64,000 nucleotides of DNA from Pontibacter russatus (GCF_009931655.1 NZ_CP047984.1:3551001-3615000), one strand, 5' to 3'; numbered from the stretch's first letter, positions 46,447 to 56,260 are shown. The notes: generated from the letters alone by a model not told the origin. Translations and numbers: made by a program.

Positions 46447-47683
46447 ACAACTTGTCACTTAAAAGGATATCCCGAAGCCGCTCTCCCGCCTTTCCATCGA
46501 ATTTGTACATCCATTCTTCCGTGAATTTCGCCTTGTTTGGGAGCTGTTTCTGGTGCAGTTGTTCTATATGCTGCAATGCCCACTCCAGATCCTGCATGGA
46601 ATAAACCGGGTGCGCCACACCGGCCTCTATAAAAGATTTGGACACGTCGATTCTGCCGATGGGGTGGTTTTCATACGTGACGACAGCCGTATGTGGAAAG
46701 GCAGCAAAAGGCATCAGGAGTGTTGAGTAGAAACCTAAGACAAAGGGTATGGATGGAGCAAGCTGTAAAAGCTGTTCGTCATTAATCAATTCCACTGCTT
46801 GGTGGCTCTGCTGCCACAGTGAAACATCTTGCCTCGGGTGCGGCTTTACGTATAGCTTAAATCGATGCCTTGAACATACCCTGCTCAAGTCGTGTATAAA
46901 TCGTTTCTTCTGATTCTTAGTCCAGTTTAACAGTCCATGTTCTGCTAAAGGTTGATCTATCAGCAGTACAGCCCGTGCCGGAGTTGCAGGAACAACACCT
47001 GCAAATCTGTCGAAGTAAGGGATTCCGATATAAAAAACCTTCTGTTGATCAGGCAGGATGTCGTATATTTGATGGGTGCGGAATATTTTCTCACTGAAAG
47101 ATATACAATAAACTGGCTGCCTTTTCTGTGATTTGATGCGGACGGCTGTTCCAAAGAAATTATATTTGCTTCTTACTTCTATGAACTCCTTCATGATTTT
47201 TGCATCAGCTACAGGAAAACGCCGGATGCTGTTCAGCAAAAACAATCTTGTTTTTAGCCTAGGTCTGAATTCACGAAGTATAGTTAAGAAATTGAGCAGC
47301 CGCGCTTGGAGGCTGGGTGCTGGGACTGTATTTTTCCCGGCACTGAGATGAGGAAGGTAATCTGCCCTTAGCCCGTGCTCTAGATGGAAAGTTGGAATAC
47401 CAATGTTCTTACAGGCTATATTCAGTGCCACATGATTGTAAGCTTCAATATAGAGGAAGAGAACTTTAGCTGGCTTTATTTTTTCTAAAAGATCAAAGGC
47501 GTCGCGATAGTCTTTCCAAAAGATACATTTGCCGTACGCTTTGTGGTAATGATTCGTAATTTCTTTTTTGGAGGCAAACTCAAGAAAAAAGAAGTTGAAG
47601 CCATCTTTGCTTTTCAGCAACAAGTCGAGATAGTCTCTCCTGTTATAATCACCAACAAACAGTATATTTGGTTTGTTTTCCAT
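46445..47683 (-). CDS. Putative polysaccharide-biosynthesis transferase (polysialyltransferase/CDP-glycerol transferase-like)
   Basis: 412 residues, AT-richer than its neighbours. PNILFVGDYNRRDYLDLLL forms the N-terminal Rossmann start; AKVLFLYIEAYNHVALNIAC, then FHLEHGLRADYLPH, are followed in the C-terminal domain by FKLYVKPHPRQD. That motif is typical of GT-B transferases such as polysialyltransferases and CDP-glycerol/teichoic-type enzymes, where His-Pro-Arg lines the donor site. Later FVLGFYSTLLMPFAAF fits the same fold. It runs opposite to the other glycan genes. Donor and acceptor unknown. Confidence 0.65.
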   Translation of the reverse strand: MENKPNILFVGDYNRRDYLDLLLKSKDGFNFFFLEFASKKEITNHYHKAYGKCIFWKDYRDAFDLLEKIKPAKVLFLYIEAYNHVALNIACKNIGIPTFHLEHGLRADYLPHLSAGKNTVPAPSLQARLLNFLTILREFRPRLKTRLFLLNSIRRFPVADAKIMKEFIEVRSKYNFFGTAVRIKSQKRQPVYCISFSEKIFRTHQIYDILPDQQKVFYIGIPYFDRFAGVVPATPARAVLLIDQPLAEHGLLNWTKNQKKRFIHDLSRVCSRHRFKLYVKPHPRQDVSLWQQSHQAVELINDEQLLQLAPSIPFVLGFYSTLLMPFAAFPHTAVVTYENHPIGRIDVSKSFIEAGVAHPVYSMQDLEWALQHIEQLHQKQLPNKAKFTEEWMYKFDGKAGERLRDILLSDKL

Positions 47684-47712
47684 AGGTTAGGTGCAACGTC
47701 ATTCTGCTATAA

Positions 47713-48924
47713 ATGTATTCCAAAGGGCGTGAAGAAATGCCACATGTAGCCTTGGTTGTCCCTGCAATAGGTCGTGAAGGTATCACGAAGCAGGTTGCTA
47801 ATCAAATAAAGGTGCTGCAGCAGGAGAATATAGATGTTTTTCTGATTGTATTAACTATATATAATTCAGCTGTGATGGCTGAATTTGGAGTAAGGCTGTC
47901 CGAGCATAACGTAATAGAATTACAACAACCCGCACCTTATCTATCTGTGCAGGCGCTCCTTAAATCTTACTCCACGATAAGACCGGTGCTTAAGTTCCTG
48001 AAAAGGAATAAGGTTTCCATGGTCGTCGCTCATGCTGCTTATGCACATTTTGTGATGCGACTTGCAAAGGCAGTAGGCTACTTGAGCAGGTATCCTTTTA
48101 TTCTCCATCAGCATTTTCATGGACTTCAGTATGCGCAGTTTCCTGTAAACTCGTTGCGGAGATTTATTGTCAATAAACTTAACCAAATACTTGCCAAGCT
48201 ATTTGACGATAGCCATATCTATATAAGCAAGGCAGTAAAAGCAGATGTTGAGGAAAACCTGGTCAGAATAAAAAAACAGGGTATTCTCTACAATCCGATA
48301 GATACTGAGCAGGCGTTAGCTGAAAGTAAAGAAGTGAATATCCTTTTAGCTGCATATCGGGAGGCGTTTGTAATTGTTCTGCCTGGAAGGCTGGATCATA
48401 ACAAAGGCCAGCTTTTCTTTGCGCGCGTTCTTGAGCAGTTTTTACGTCAGAGAGAGATTAGGATAGGTAAGCTCATGGTTCTTATAGTCGGGTCAGGAGA
48501 AATAGAGAGCGAACTTGAAGCAGAAATTGCGGAGAGTAATGTGCTGCAGCACTATGTCAGATTGGTTGGGGAATTGCCAAACATAAATTTGCGGTATTTG
48601 TTGCACCTCGCTCACCTCGTGGTTGTACCTTCTTTTGTTGAAGGCTTCTCCTTTGTGGCATTAGAAAGTCTTGCAGCCGGCAAAATGTTGTTGGTGTCTG
48701 ACGCCGGAGGCCTAAAAGAGGTTGTGACTGATGGCAAAACTGGTTTTGTTTTCAAGGCGGGTGACAAGCGGGATTGCCTGGCGAAGCTGAATTACATCTA
48801 TGAGAACAGAGATAAGGAACTAATTAATAGAGCAAAAATTGAGCAGGATTTAAAGCTAAAGTTCTCTTACGAACAGCACAAGAGGGATTTCTTGCAGCAT
48901 GTGTACAGTATAAGTGTTAAGTAA
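47713..48924 (+). CDS. GT4-family glycosyltransferase
   Basis: 403 residues from ATG 47713; ATG 47737 (MPHVALVVPAIGREG) fits the first strand of the fold better. GT-B layout: ILHQHFHGLQYAQF in the N-terminal half, HIYISKAVKADV at the linker, IVLPGRLDHNKGQLFF as the donor-domain opening, and VVPSFVEGFSFVALESLAAGK with the E-x7-E signature of retaining GT4 enzymes. It adds a sugar from a nucleotide donor to a lipid-linked glycan on the cytoplasmic side. The next gene starts one base after its stop or overlaps it, and the composition is AT-rich, as for the gene on its left. Confidence 0.85.
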   Translation: MYSKGREEMPHVALVVPAIGREGITKQVANQIKVLQQENIDVFLIVLTIYNSAVMAEFGVRLSEHNVIELQQPAPYLSVQALLKSYSTIRPVLKFLKRNKVSMVVAHAAYAHFVMRLAKAVGYLSRYPFILHQHFHGLQYAQFPVNSLRRFIVNKLNQILAKLFDDSHIYISKAVKADVEENLVRIKKQGILYNPIDTEQALAESKEVNILLAAYREAFVIVLPGRLDHNKGQLFFARVLEQFLRQREIRIGKLMVLIVGSGEIESELEAEIAESNVLQHYVRLVGELPNINLRYLLHLAHLVVVPSFVEGFSFVALESLAAGKMLLVSDAGGLKEVVTDGKTGFVFKAGDKRDCLAKLNYIYENRDKELINRAKIEQDLKLKFSYEQHKRDFLQHVYSISVK

Positions 48925-48925
48925 T

Positions 48926-50143
48926 GTGAAGAGGAATGTCCTGTTTCTGATTTATTGGAGTTTGTATGACGGCTTAACGCAAGGTGCTGCTTTGCCGCAT
49001 ATGCAACGGCTGGTAGGGATCAGGGATATAGAAAGAGTGCTGCTTGTAACGCTGGAGAGAGGAGAGGCCTCTCTGGCTACCCCTGATACAGCTTTACAGC
49101 TTCCTGAGAAAGTATGGCATATGCCGATTTATCTGAAAACTTATGGACTGAATCTGATAACTAAAATAAATGACTTTATCCGTTTGCCGAAGCAGCTCCA
49201 TGAGATATGTAAGCAGGAACAGATTCATTTTATAGTCGCCCATGGAACTCCAGCCGGGGCATTAGCCTTCAAAGTGTGGGAGAAATGTAAAATGCCATTT
49301 TACGTCAGTCTATTCGAGCCGCACGCGGATTATATGGCGGAATCCGGGGTGTGGAGCAAAAGCGGCCTGAAGTATAAATTCCAGTTGCGTTGGGAAAAGC
49401 GACAAAAAAAGCATGCTGCCGGATTGATGCCCGTTGCTGTAAATTATGAAGAACTTCTTATAAAAGAAGGTGTGCCAATCGAAAAGGTCTTTATGGTACC
49501 ATGCACTGTTAACCCAAATGCATTCAAGTTTGATAGCAATAGCAGGATAGCCATGCGGTTACAAATGAAATGTGAAGGGGCAACAGTCGGCATATACGTG
49601 GGCAAGTACGGCGGGCTGTATTACGATCAGGAAGCCTTCTATCTATATAAACGCTGCTTGGAAACCATTCCCGGTTTCAGACTCATCATCCTATCGCCGC
49701 ACCCGCAGGAGGAAATACTGCAACACCTCGGGCAAAGCGGCATTGACAAGGCGAAGGTATATATAACTTCTGTGCCACATGCCGAGGTGCCAGTCTACCT
49801 TTCTGCCGCTGATTTTGCCTTTGCAACTTATAAACCCGGACCTTCCAAAAGGTTTCTTTCCCCAATCAAAACCGGGGAATACTGGGCGAACGGGCTGCCG
49901 GTGCTGCTGACGGAGGGCGTGGGCGACGACAGCGACATCATAAAATGTGAAGGCGGTGGCGCTACTTTTAACCTGCGGGAGGAGGGAAGCGTGGAGAGGG
50001 CATTAGAGAAGATTCAGCAAATACTGAAGGACCCAGCGCACCGGCAGGAAATCCCCAGGCTGGCGCAAAAGTACAGGTCTCCGGAGCGGATACGGGAGGC
50101 ATATGAATATTTCTTCGGGCAAAGCAAGGAGGAGCAGCCGTGA
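48926..50143 (+). CDS. Glycosyltransferase, GT4-like
   Basis: About 405 residues from GTG 48926, one base after the preceding stop; a GTG at 48914 would overlap that gene by 11 bp. NVLFLIYWSLYDGLTQGAAL opens the first Rossmann domain; IHFIVAHGTPAGALAFKVW and FYVSLFEPHADYMAE follow. The donor domain has ATVGIYVGKYGGLYYDQEAF, FRLIILSPHPQEE, VPVYLSAADFAFATYKPGP, then SPIKTGEYWANGLPVLLTEG. This is a GT-B fold in which the usual E-x7-E is replaced by Lys-Thr-Gly-Glu. Donor unknown. It overlaps the next gene by 4 bp. Composition shifts from AT-rich to GC-rich near 49.8 kb. Confidence 0.8.
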   Translation: MKRNVLFLIYWSLYDGLTQGAALPHMQRLVGIRDIERVLLVTLERGEASLATPDTALQLPEKVWHMPIYLKTYGLNLITKINDFIRLPKQLHEICKQEQIHFIVAHGTPAGALAFKVWEKCKMPFYVSLFEPHADYMAESGVWSKSGLKYKFQLRWEKRQKKHAAGLMPVAVNYEELLIKEGVPIEKVFMVPCTVNPNAFKFDSNSRIAMRLQMKCEGATVGIYVGKYGGLYYDQEAFYLYKRCLETIPGFRLIILSPHPQEEILQHLGQSGIDKAKVYITSVPHAEVPVYLSAADFAFATYKPGPSKRFLSPIKTGEYWANGLPVLLTEGVGDDSDIIKCEGGGATFNLREEGSVERALEKIQQILKDPAHRQEIPRLAQKYRSPERIREAYEYFFGQSKEEQP

Positions 50144-51204
50144 AGGTGCTGTTTGTGGTGCCTTACCCGGTGGGGCAGGCGGCCTCGCAACGCTACCGGG
50201 TGGAGCAGTGGCTGCCACTGCTGCAGGAGCAGGGCAGCCTATATAAACTGGCTCCTTTCTGGAGCCAAAGCACCTGGCCTGTTCTCTATAAGCCCGGCCA
50301 TATAGGAAAGAAAGCCCTTGGGCTGTTGGCTGGGTTTTGGCGTCGCTTGCTGCTGCTTGCCCGACTGCCCCGCTACGACTATATCTTCGTACACCGCGAA
50401 GCCACGCCCGTGGGGCCGCCCTGGTTTGAGTGGGTGGCGGCGAAAGTCCTCCGCAAAAAAATCATCTTCGACTTCGACGATGCCATCTGGCTGCCCGACA
50501 GCAACCGGGGAAGTGGCTGGCGCAAAAAGCTAAAATGGCGCCACAAAACTGCGCAAATCTGCCGATGGAGTTACAAAGTAAGCTGCGGGAATGATTATCT
50601 CCGGAACTATGCACTAAAGTACAACGCTGCGGCGGTGCTGCTGCCCACTGTGCTGGATACAGACCAGGTATGTATAAATCGGAAAGAACAACAGACAGCC
50701 GAGGTGGCGATTGGCTGGATTGGATCGCACTCCACGCTGCCTTACCTGCAACTGCTTGAGCCAGTTTTGCAGCGGCTGGAACGAAAGTACAGTTTCAAAC
50801 TATATATCATCGCGGACCGGCCTCCCCAATTACAGTTGCAGTCTGTCATATTTAAGCAGTGGCGGCGCGGGACGGAAACAGAAGACCTGCTGGAGTTCCA
50901 TATCGGGCTGATGCCGCTGCCGGACACGGACTGGGCCAGGGGCAAATGCGCTTTCAAGGCACTGCAGTATATGGCGCTGGGCATTCCGGCGGTGGTAGCG
51001 GGGGTGGGGGCCAACCTGGGGGCGGTGGCAGACGGCAGAACGGGCTATATATGCCAGACGGAGCAGGAGTGGTACGAGCGTCTGGAGGAGCTAATCCTCG
51101 AACCGGGGAAACGTGCCGGCATGGGGGCCGCTGGCCAGGAATGGGTGAAGGCGCGTTACTCGCTGCAGGCGCACCGGCACACGTTCCTCAGCCTCTTCTC
51201 TTAG
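50140..51204 (+). CDS. Glycosyltransferase, GT4-like
   Basis: 354 residues, starting with GTG that overlaps the previous stop (GTGA, 50140-50143). KVLFVVPYPVGQAASQRYRV binds near the acceptor; YIFVHREATPVGPPWFEWVA and KKIIFDFDDAIW are typical of a GT4 subgroup in which Phe-Asp-Asp-Ala follows the strand. The donor domain has EVAIGWIGSHSTLPYLQLL and CAFKALQYMALGIPAVVAGV. Probably one of three sequential transferases building a surface glycan. Its last 17 bp overlap the end of the convergent TPR gene. Confidence 0.85.
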   Translation: MKVLFVVPYPVGQAASQRYRVEQWLPLLQEQGSLYKLAPFWSQSTWPVLYKPGHIGKKALGLLAGFWRRLLLLARLPRYDYIFVHREATPVGPPWFEWVAAKVLRKKIIFDFDDAIWLPDSNRGSGWRKKLKWRHKTAQICRWSYKVSCGNDYLRNYALKYNAAAVLLPTVLDTDQVCINRKEQQTAEVAIGWIGSHSTLPYLQLLEPVLQRLERKYSFKLYIIADRPPQLQLQSVIFKQWRRGTETEDLLEFHIGLMPLPDTDWARGKCAFKALQYMALGIPAVVAGVGANLGAVADGRTGYICQTEQEWYERLEELILEPGKRAGMGAAGQEWVKARYSLQAHRHTFLSLFS

Positions 51205-52459
51205 CCCTTCTGGTTGCTTTCTTTAACTCCTTCATGTACTCCTTCGCCTCTTTGTAAGTATCCGATTTTTTCTCGCTTATCTGCAGCACCACGTTGTAGT
51301 AATGCCTGGCGGCGGCCGTGTCCTTTTGCTGCTTCGCGATGCGGGCCAGGTTCAGGTAAGAGTTGATGAAGTAGCCGGAGTCCCGCTCGTTCGTCATCTC
51401 GGCGAACATGATGGAGCTTTTGTAGTACTGCGCGGCCTTGTCGAAGTTGCGGTACTTGTGCTGGTTGATGTACGCGAGGATATAGGACGCATAGCGGCCG
51501 CTCACCGCCTCGTAGCCCGGCATCTGCTGGTCCAGCTTGCTCAGGATATCCAGCGACACCTGCTCTGCCTTGGTGAAGTAGCCCTGCACAAACAGCAGGC
51601 GGGCGTAAAAGCGCTGAAAGTAGGCGTTGTCGGGGTATTTCAGGGCAAGGTCCTGCGAGAGTTGCAGCGCCTGCTCCATGTGTTTCTCCTCGTTGGCATA
51701 TATCTTCATCAGGAAGAACTTGGACTCGGTGCCGGTGTAGAAGCCGGTGTTGGCCACGTAGGCCAGCTGCTTCAGCCCGAGGCGCTTGTCCCCGTCGGGG
51801 AAGAACATCAGCACGGGGCGCAGCATCGGGTAGTTCTCATGAATCCAGATGGAGTAATAGTTGAAGAGGGCCTCCCCGAACAGGAACTCCGGGCTCAGGC
51901 CGTTGCCCGCTTTGGCTTTCTCCATAAAGTCGAGCGCGTTTTTGCTGGCCACGGTGGCCTTGCGCCAGTTGCTGCGCTCGGAGTGCAGGCGGGCGGTGAA
52001 GCCGTAGGCGGCAGCCAGGAAAAAGGAGGCCTCAAAGTTTTTCTCGTCCCTGTCGTACATCGCCTCGGCCTTCTGGATGGTGGTGTCCATATAGGCGAAG
52101 AAGAGGTCGTCGTACTTCAGCGTCTGGATGTTGGTGGGCACAATCTTCCACCACTGGCTCAGGCCCATCAGGAAGTAGGGCAGCGGGTGGTTGGGGTAGC
52201 GGCGGCGCATCGACATGAACTGCTTCTCGGCGCGTGCGTACTTGAAATTGTACATATTGTCCACGGCGCCTTCTAACTCGTACTGAATGTCCTTGTCAAG
52301 CAGCAGCATGCCCTTCACTTTGCCCGCCTCGGGTATCACCTCAATCGACTCAATGACGACGTGCCGCATGGCGGTGGTGTCTGTTGGTGCTGCCGTGTCC
52401 TGTGCTGCGCCCAAAGCCGGTACTACAGAACTGAAGATGATGAACAAGAACTTCTTCAT
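51188..52459 (-). CDS. Exported TPR-like protein
   Basis: 423 residues. Signal peptide FLFIIFSSVVPALGAAQ. The mature part is all helix with several tetratricopeptide-like units (YARAEKQFMSMRRRYPNHPL; KHMEQALQLSQDLALKYPDN; FTKAEQVSLDILSKL; NFDKAAQYYKSSIMFAEMTN). The C-terminus is very basic (MKELKKATRRAKRRG). It probably serves as a periplasmic scaffold; the partner is unknown. Its 3' end overlaps the last codons of the convergent glycosyltransferase by 17 bp, with no terminator between the two. Confidence 0.8.
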   Translation of the reverse strand: MKKFLFIIFSSVVPALGAAQDTAAPTDTTAMRHVVIESIEVIPEAGKVKGMLLLDKDIQYELEGAVDNMYNFKYARAEKQFMSMRRRYPNHPLPYFLMGLSQWWKIVPTNIQTLKYDDLFFAYMDTTIQKAEAMYDRDEKNFEASFFLAAAYGFTARLHSERSNWRKATVASKNALDFMEKAKAGNGLSPEFLFGEALFNYYSIWIHENYPMLRPVLMFFPDGDKRLGLKQLAYVANTGFYTGTESKFFLMKIYANEEKHMEQALQLSQDLALKYPDNAYFQRFYARLLFVQGYFTKAEQVSLDILSKLDQQMPGYEAVSGRYASYILAYINQHKYRNFDKAAQYYKSSIMFAEMTNERDSGYFINSYLNLARIAKQQKDTAAARHYYNVVLQISEKKSDTYKEAKEYMKELKKATRRAKRRG

Positions 52460-52558
52460 GGAAAAATAGAATATTCAGGTTTTAACAGCGCCTTTTGGAA
52501 GGGTGGCTACCGTCGATGATAAAAGTACAACATATCTCCTGATTTTGAATTCCATTAA

Positions 52559-53485
52559 ATGAAAATATTTATGAAACTTCTGGAGCAGCTCTGTGAAATC
52601 CATGCCCCGTCCGGTAATGAGCAAAACATGACAAAATTTATGCTGGGCTATATAAACCAGCATAAAAACACCTGGAAACAACCGCCAAAAGTATTGCACG
52701 GGAATGCTTTCCAGGATTGCATTCTGCTGGTGTTCGGTACGCCCCGGAGTGCAATTTTCGCGCACATGGACTCTGTCGGATTCACCGTGCGCTACGGCAG
52801 GCAGCTCGTCAAAATAGGCGGTCCCGACATCGCAAACGGCTACCGGCTGGTGGGTGAAGACGCACAGGGCAGGATAGAGTGCTCACTGGTATACAACGAA
52901 GCGGAGGAGCAACTTCAGTATATAAATGAGCGGGAAATTGACCGCGGCACCGAGCTTGTCTTCAAGTGCGATTTCCGGGAGACGGACGAGACCGTGCAGA
53001 GCTGCTACCTCGACAACCGCCTCGGCGTGTGGAGTGCCCTGCAGGTGGCCGAGACGCTGGAGCACGGCATCATCGCGTTCAGTTGCTGGGAGGAGCACGG
53101 CGGCGGCTCGGTGTCTTTTCTCTCGCGCTATATATACGAGCAGTACGGCGTAACGCAGGGCTTGATTTCCGACATCACCTGGGTGACGGAGGGGGTGCAG
53201 GCGGGCAGGGGCGTGGCCATCTCTCTGCGCGACAGCCTGATCCCGCGCCGCGCCTACGTGCAGCGGATCATCCGCATCGCGCAGGAGTCGGGTATTCCGT
53301 TTCAACTGGAGGTGGAGGGTGCGGGCGGAAGCGACGCCAAGGAACTACAGCGCAGCCACTACCCCTGGGACTGGTGTTTTGTGGGGGCACCCGAGGACAA
53401 CGTGCATACCCCGGACGAGATAGTACACAAGCGGGACATCGAGAGCATGGTGGCCCTTTACAAAGTGCTGATGCAGAAACTCTGA
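52559..53485 (+). CDS. M42/M20-like metallopeptidase
   Basis: 308 residues from ATG 52559; ATG 52571 would also do. [19 protein letters not shown] opens the fold. [11 protein letters not shown] supplies the first metal His; [13 protein letters not shown] the bridging Asp; [16 protein letters not shown] the catalytic and metal Glu pair; and LISDITWVT a further Asp. [16 protein letters not shown] gives the last His. This is the di-metal aminopeptidase fold of M42/M20/M28 clan MH. Likely a cytoplasmic aminopeptidase. Shorter than typical M42 enzymes (about 350). It is divergent from the TPR gene. Confidence 0.85.
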   Translation: MKIFMKLLEQLCEIHAPSGNEQNMTKFMLGYINQHKNTWKQPPKVLHGNAFQDCILLVFGTPRSAIFAHMDSVGFTVRYGRQLVKIGGPDIANGYRLVGEDAQGRIECSLVYNEAEEQLQYINEREIDRGTELVFKCDFRETDETVQSCYLDNRLGVWSALQVAETLEHGIIAFSCWEEHGGGSVSFLSRYIYEQYGVTQGLISDITWVTEGVQAGRGVAISLRDSLIPRRAYVQRIIRIAQESGIPFQLEVEGAGGSDAKELQRSHYPWDWCFVGAPEDNVHTPDEIVHKRDIESMVALYKVLMQKL

Positions 53486-53512
53486 GCCATATAGCTGGCG
53501 CTGCTATATGGC
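53486..53512. repeat. Short hairpin whose stem is the TATATA-type motif
   Basis: GCCATATAGC (53486-53495) and GCTATATGGC (53503-53512) pair perfectly around TGGCGCT, directly after the peptidase stop. No T run follows, so termination is doubtful. Confidence 0.6.
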
Positions 53513-53995
53513 CTGTCTATATATGTGCTGGGGGAATCCGGTGAGCCCTGAATGCGGCAACTCTATATATAGCTGTGCTGGTTTTGCCAAGCTACGGCAA
53601 ACGGCTGCAGAGAGAAATGGCCGCGCTTGCAAAATATATTTCAGAGGCGCGTTTTTCCCCGACAGTAGGGAGAAGCATATAGCTGTTACGATATATAGTA
53701 AAAATTCCGGGTGACACTTTTGCGCATGGCGCGAGTGGGTCTATATAAGCTGCTCACTGTCAGGGAGGTTCATCTGCTGCAGGGGCAGCCTCTTTTGCCC
53801 GGGGCGTTAAAGGCCTTTCCCGGGGCCGTGAAAAGGCGCATCTATTATGCAGGCGGGCGCTGCAACTTCTTGTCAAATAACCGTATAGCCTGCAGGCTGT
53901 GGCGCAGGATTGGGTAGGGGGCGTTTGGAAAAGTCTGTGGAATAACTTTTCTTTAATAACTATATATTACTATCCTCAAAACCTAAATCTCATAT
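53513..53995. other. Intergenic region dense in TATATA-type sites
   Basis: About 480 bp with no supported gene; short open frames have non-protein composition. ATATA/TATAT sites occur at about 53517, 53563, 53634, 53676, 53691, 53741, 53961 and 53992. This is the densest cluster in the window. It should contain the pyrophosphatase promoter; TAACTTTT (53943-53950) is a weak -7 candidate with a wrongly spaced TTTG. Confidence 0.5.
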
Positions 53996-56260
53996 ATGGA
54001 AAGTATCCTTTACGCAATTCCCGCTTTCGGCGTGGCCGCCCTCATTTACACCTGGTTCAGGTCGGCGTGGGTCACGAAGCAACCTGCCGGAAACGACCGC
54101 ATGAGCACCATTGCCCGCCATATAGCCGATGGAGCCATGGCCTTCCTGAAAGCGGAGTATAAAGTAATGGCTTATTTCGTCATTATCGCCTCATTGTTCC
54201 TGTTCTACCTGGGCTACACCGGCGAGAAGTCTCACCCGCTTATCGTGGTGTCCTTTATCATCGGCGCGTTTCTGTCGGCGCTGGCAGGCTTCATCGGCAT
54301 GCGCATTGCCACCAAGTCGAACGTACGCACTGCCGAGGCCGCCCGCAGCAGCCTCTCCCGGGCGCTGAACGTCTCGTTTGCGGGAGGCTCCGTGATGGGG
54401 ATGGGCGTGGCCGGACTGGCTGTGCTGGGCCTGGGCTCGCTGTTCATCACTTTCTATTATATGTTTGTGTACAGCACCGGCGCCGATGTGAACGGCGTTG
54501 AGATGGAGCGCGCGCTAGAGGTGCTGACGGGCTTCTCACTGGGCGCGGAGAGTATCGCGCTGTTTGCCCGCGTGGGCGGCGGCATCTACACCAAGGCCGC
54601 TGACGTGGGCGCCGACCTCGTAGGCAAGGTAGAGGCCGGCATCCCCGAGGATGACCCCCGCAACCCCGCCACCATCGCCGACAACGTGGGCGACAACGTA
54701 GGCGACGTGGCCGGTATGGGCGCTGACCTGTTCGGCTCGTACGTGGCCACCATCCTGGCCACCATGGTGCTGGGTCGCGAGGTGGAGGTGCAGGATAATT
54801 TCAGCGGCATCTCGCCCGTCATCCTCCCCATGCTCATTGCCGGATTGGGCATTATCTTCTCCCTGATCGGAATGCTGTTTGTGCGTGTAAAAGAGGGCGG
54901 CGATGTGCAGGCGGCCCTGAACCGCGGCAACTGGATATCGGTGGCGCTGACGGCCGTGGCCTCTTATTTCGTTATCCAGTGGCTGCTGCCCGAGAACCTG
55001 AGCCTGCGCAATTTCGACTTCACGGCAGACGGGGTATATATGGCGGTGCTGGTGGGCCTCGTAGTGGGCTCACTCATGAGCATCATCACAGAATACTATA
55101 CCGCGATGGGCAAAAAACCCGTGAACTCTATTGTGCAGCAGTCTTCCACGGGCCATGCCACCAACATCATAGCCGGTCTGGCGGTGGGCATGCACTCCAC
55201 TGTGCTGCCGATTATTGTGCTGGCGGCGGGCATTGTGTTTTCTTATGCGGCGGCTGGTCTATACGGCGTGGCCATCGCGGCGGCCGGTATGATGGCCACC
55301 ACGGCCATGCAACTTGCCATCGACGCCTTCGGCCCTATTGCCGATAATGCCGGTGGTATTGCTGAGATGAGCGAACTCCCCAAAGAAGTGCGCGAGCGCA
55401 CCGACATACTGGATGCGGTGGGCAACACCACGGCGGCCACCGGCAAAGGCTTTGCCATTGCCTCAGCCGCGCTAACGTCGCTTGCCTTATTCGCCGCTTT
55501 CGTGGGCATTGCCGGCATCCCGAGCATCGACTTATATAAAGCGCCGGTGCTGGCGGGCCTTTTCATCGGTGCCATGATTCCATTTGTGTTCTCGGCGCTG
55601 GCTATTGCGGCGGTGGGCAGAGCGGCCATGGCGATGGTACACGAGGTGCGCCGCCAGTTCCGCGAGATTCCGGGCATCATGGAAGGCACAGGCAAGCCGG
55701 AGTATGAGAAGTGCGTGGCCATCTCGACAAAAGCGGCCATCCGCGAAATGATGCTGCCAGGCGCTATTGCGCTTATCGTGCCGCTTATCGTAGGTTTTGG
55801 TCTGGAGGGCGCTTTCCCGGACACGTCTTCGGCGGAGGTGCTGGGCGGCTTGCTGGCTGGCGTTACCGTGTCGGGGGTGCTGATGGCCATGTTCCAGTCT
55901 AACGCTGGTGGTGCCTGGGACAACGCCAAGAAATCGTTTGAGAAAGGCGTGGAGATTAACGGCGTGATTGAGTACAAAGGCTCGGATGCCCACAAAGCCT
56001 CCGTGACCGGCGATACCGTGGGCGACCCTTTTAAAGACACGTCCGGCCCGTCCATGAACATCCTCATCAAACTCATGTCGATTGTGTCGCTGGTTATCGC
56101 GCCGCACATTGCCCTGGAGCAGGAGCCACCCATTCCGGAAGCCCCTGTCGAACTGGAGCCGATTAATATGGACGTAAGAGAGCTTTACCCGGAAACAGCG
56201 AAAGTGGGCATCAACCCAGAGAGTACCGTGGTGCTCTCACTTACTTCTCTGAAGTTTTAG
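53996..56260 (+). CDS. hppA: Membrane-bound ion-pumping pyrophosphatase, K+-dependent type
   Basis: 754 residues, with about 16 transmembrane helices. The pyrophosphate site is clear: ADVGADLVGKVEAGIPEDDP and NVGDNVGDVAGMGADLFGSY carry the Asp/Lys ligands for Mg-PPi, and DTVGDPFKDTSGP lies near the C-terminus. The segment GNTTAATGKGFAI has Ala where K+-independent enzymes have Lys, and Thr three residues on, so K+ dependence is inferred. Whether it moves H+, Na+ or both cannot be decided by eye. It uses PPi from biosynthesis to energise the inner membrane. The start is preceded by a CATATATGG site covering the ATG itself. Confidence 0.95.
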   Translation: MESILYAIPAFGVAALIYTWFRSAWVTKQPAGNDRMSTIARHIADGAMAFLKAEYKVMAYFVIIASLFLFYLGYTGEKSHPLIVVSFIIGAFLSALAGFIGMRIATKSNVRTAEAARSSLSRALNVSFAGGSVMGMGVAGLAVLGLGSLFITFYYMFVYSTGADVNGVEMERALEVLTGFSLGAESIALFARVGGGIYTKAADVGADLVGKVEAGIPEDDPRNPATIADNVGDNVGDVAGMGADLFGSYVATILATMVLGREVEVQDNFSGISPVILPMLIAGLGIIFSLIGMLFVRVKEGGDVQAALNRGNWISVALTAVASYFVIQWLLPENLSLRNFDFTADGVYMAVLVGLVVGSLMSIITEYYTAMGKKPVNSIVQQSSTGHATNIIAGLAVGMHSTVLPIIVLAAGIVFSYAAAGLYGVAIAAAGMMATTAMQLAIDAFGPIADNAGGIAEMSELPKEVRERTDILDAVGNTTAATGKGFAIASAALTSLALFAAFVGIAGIPSIDLYKAPVLAGLFIGAMIPFVFSALAIAAVGRAAMAMVHEVRRQFREIPGIMEGTGKPEYEKCVAISTKAAIREMMLPGAIALIVPLIVGFGLEGAFPDTSSAEVLGGLLAGVTVSGVLMAMFQSNAGGAWDNAKKSFEKGVEINGVIEYKGSDAHKASVTGDTVGDPFKDTSGPSMNILIKLMSIVSLVIAPHIALEQEPPIPEAPVELEPINMDVRELYPETAKVGINPESTVVLSLTSLKF

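Noticed and set aside
55243-56133. Open frame of 296 codons opposite the pyrophosphatase
   Set aside because: Low-complexity Ser/Ala/Met/Pro sequence mirrors a membrane protein gene; no independent evidence.
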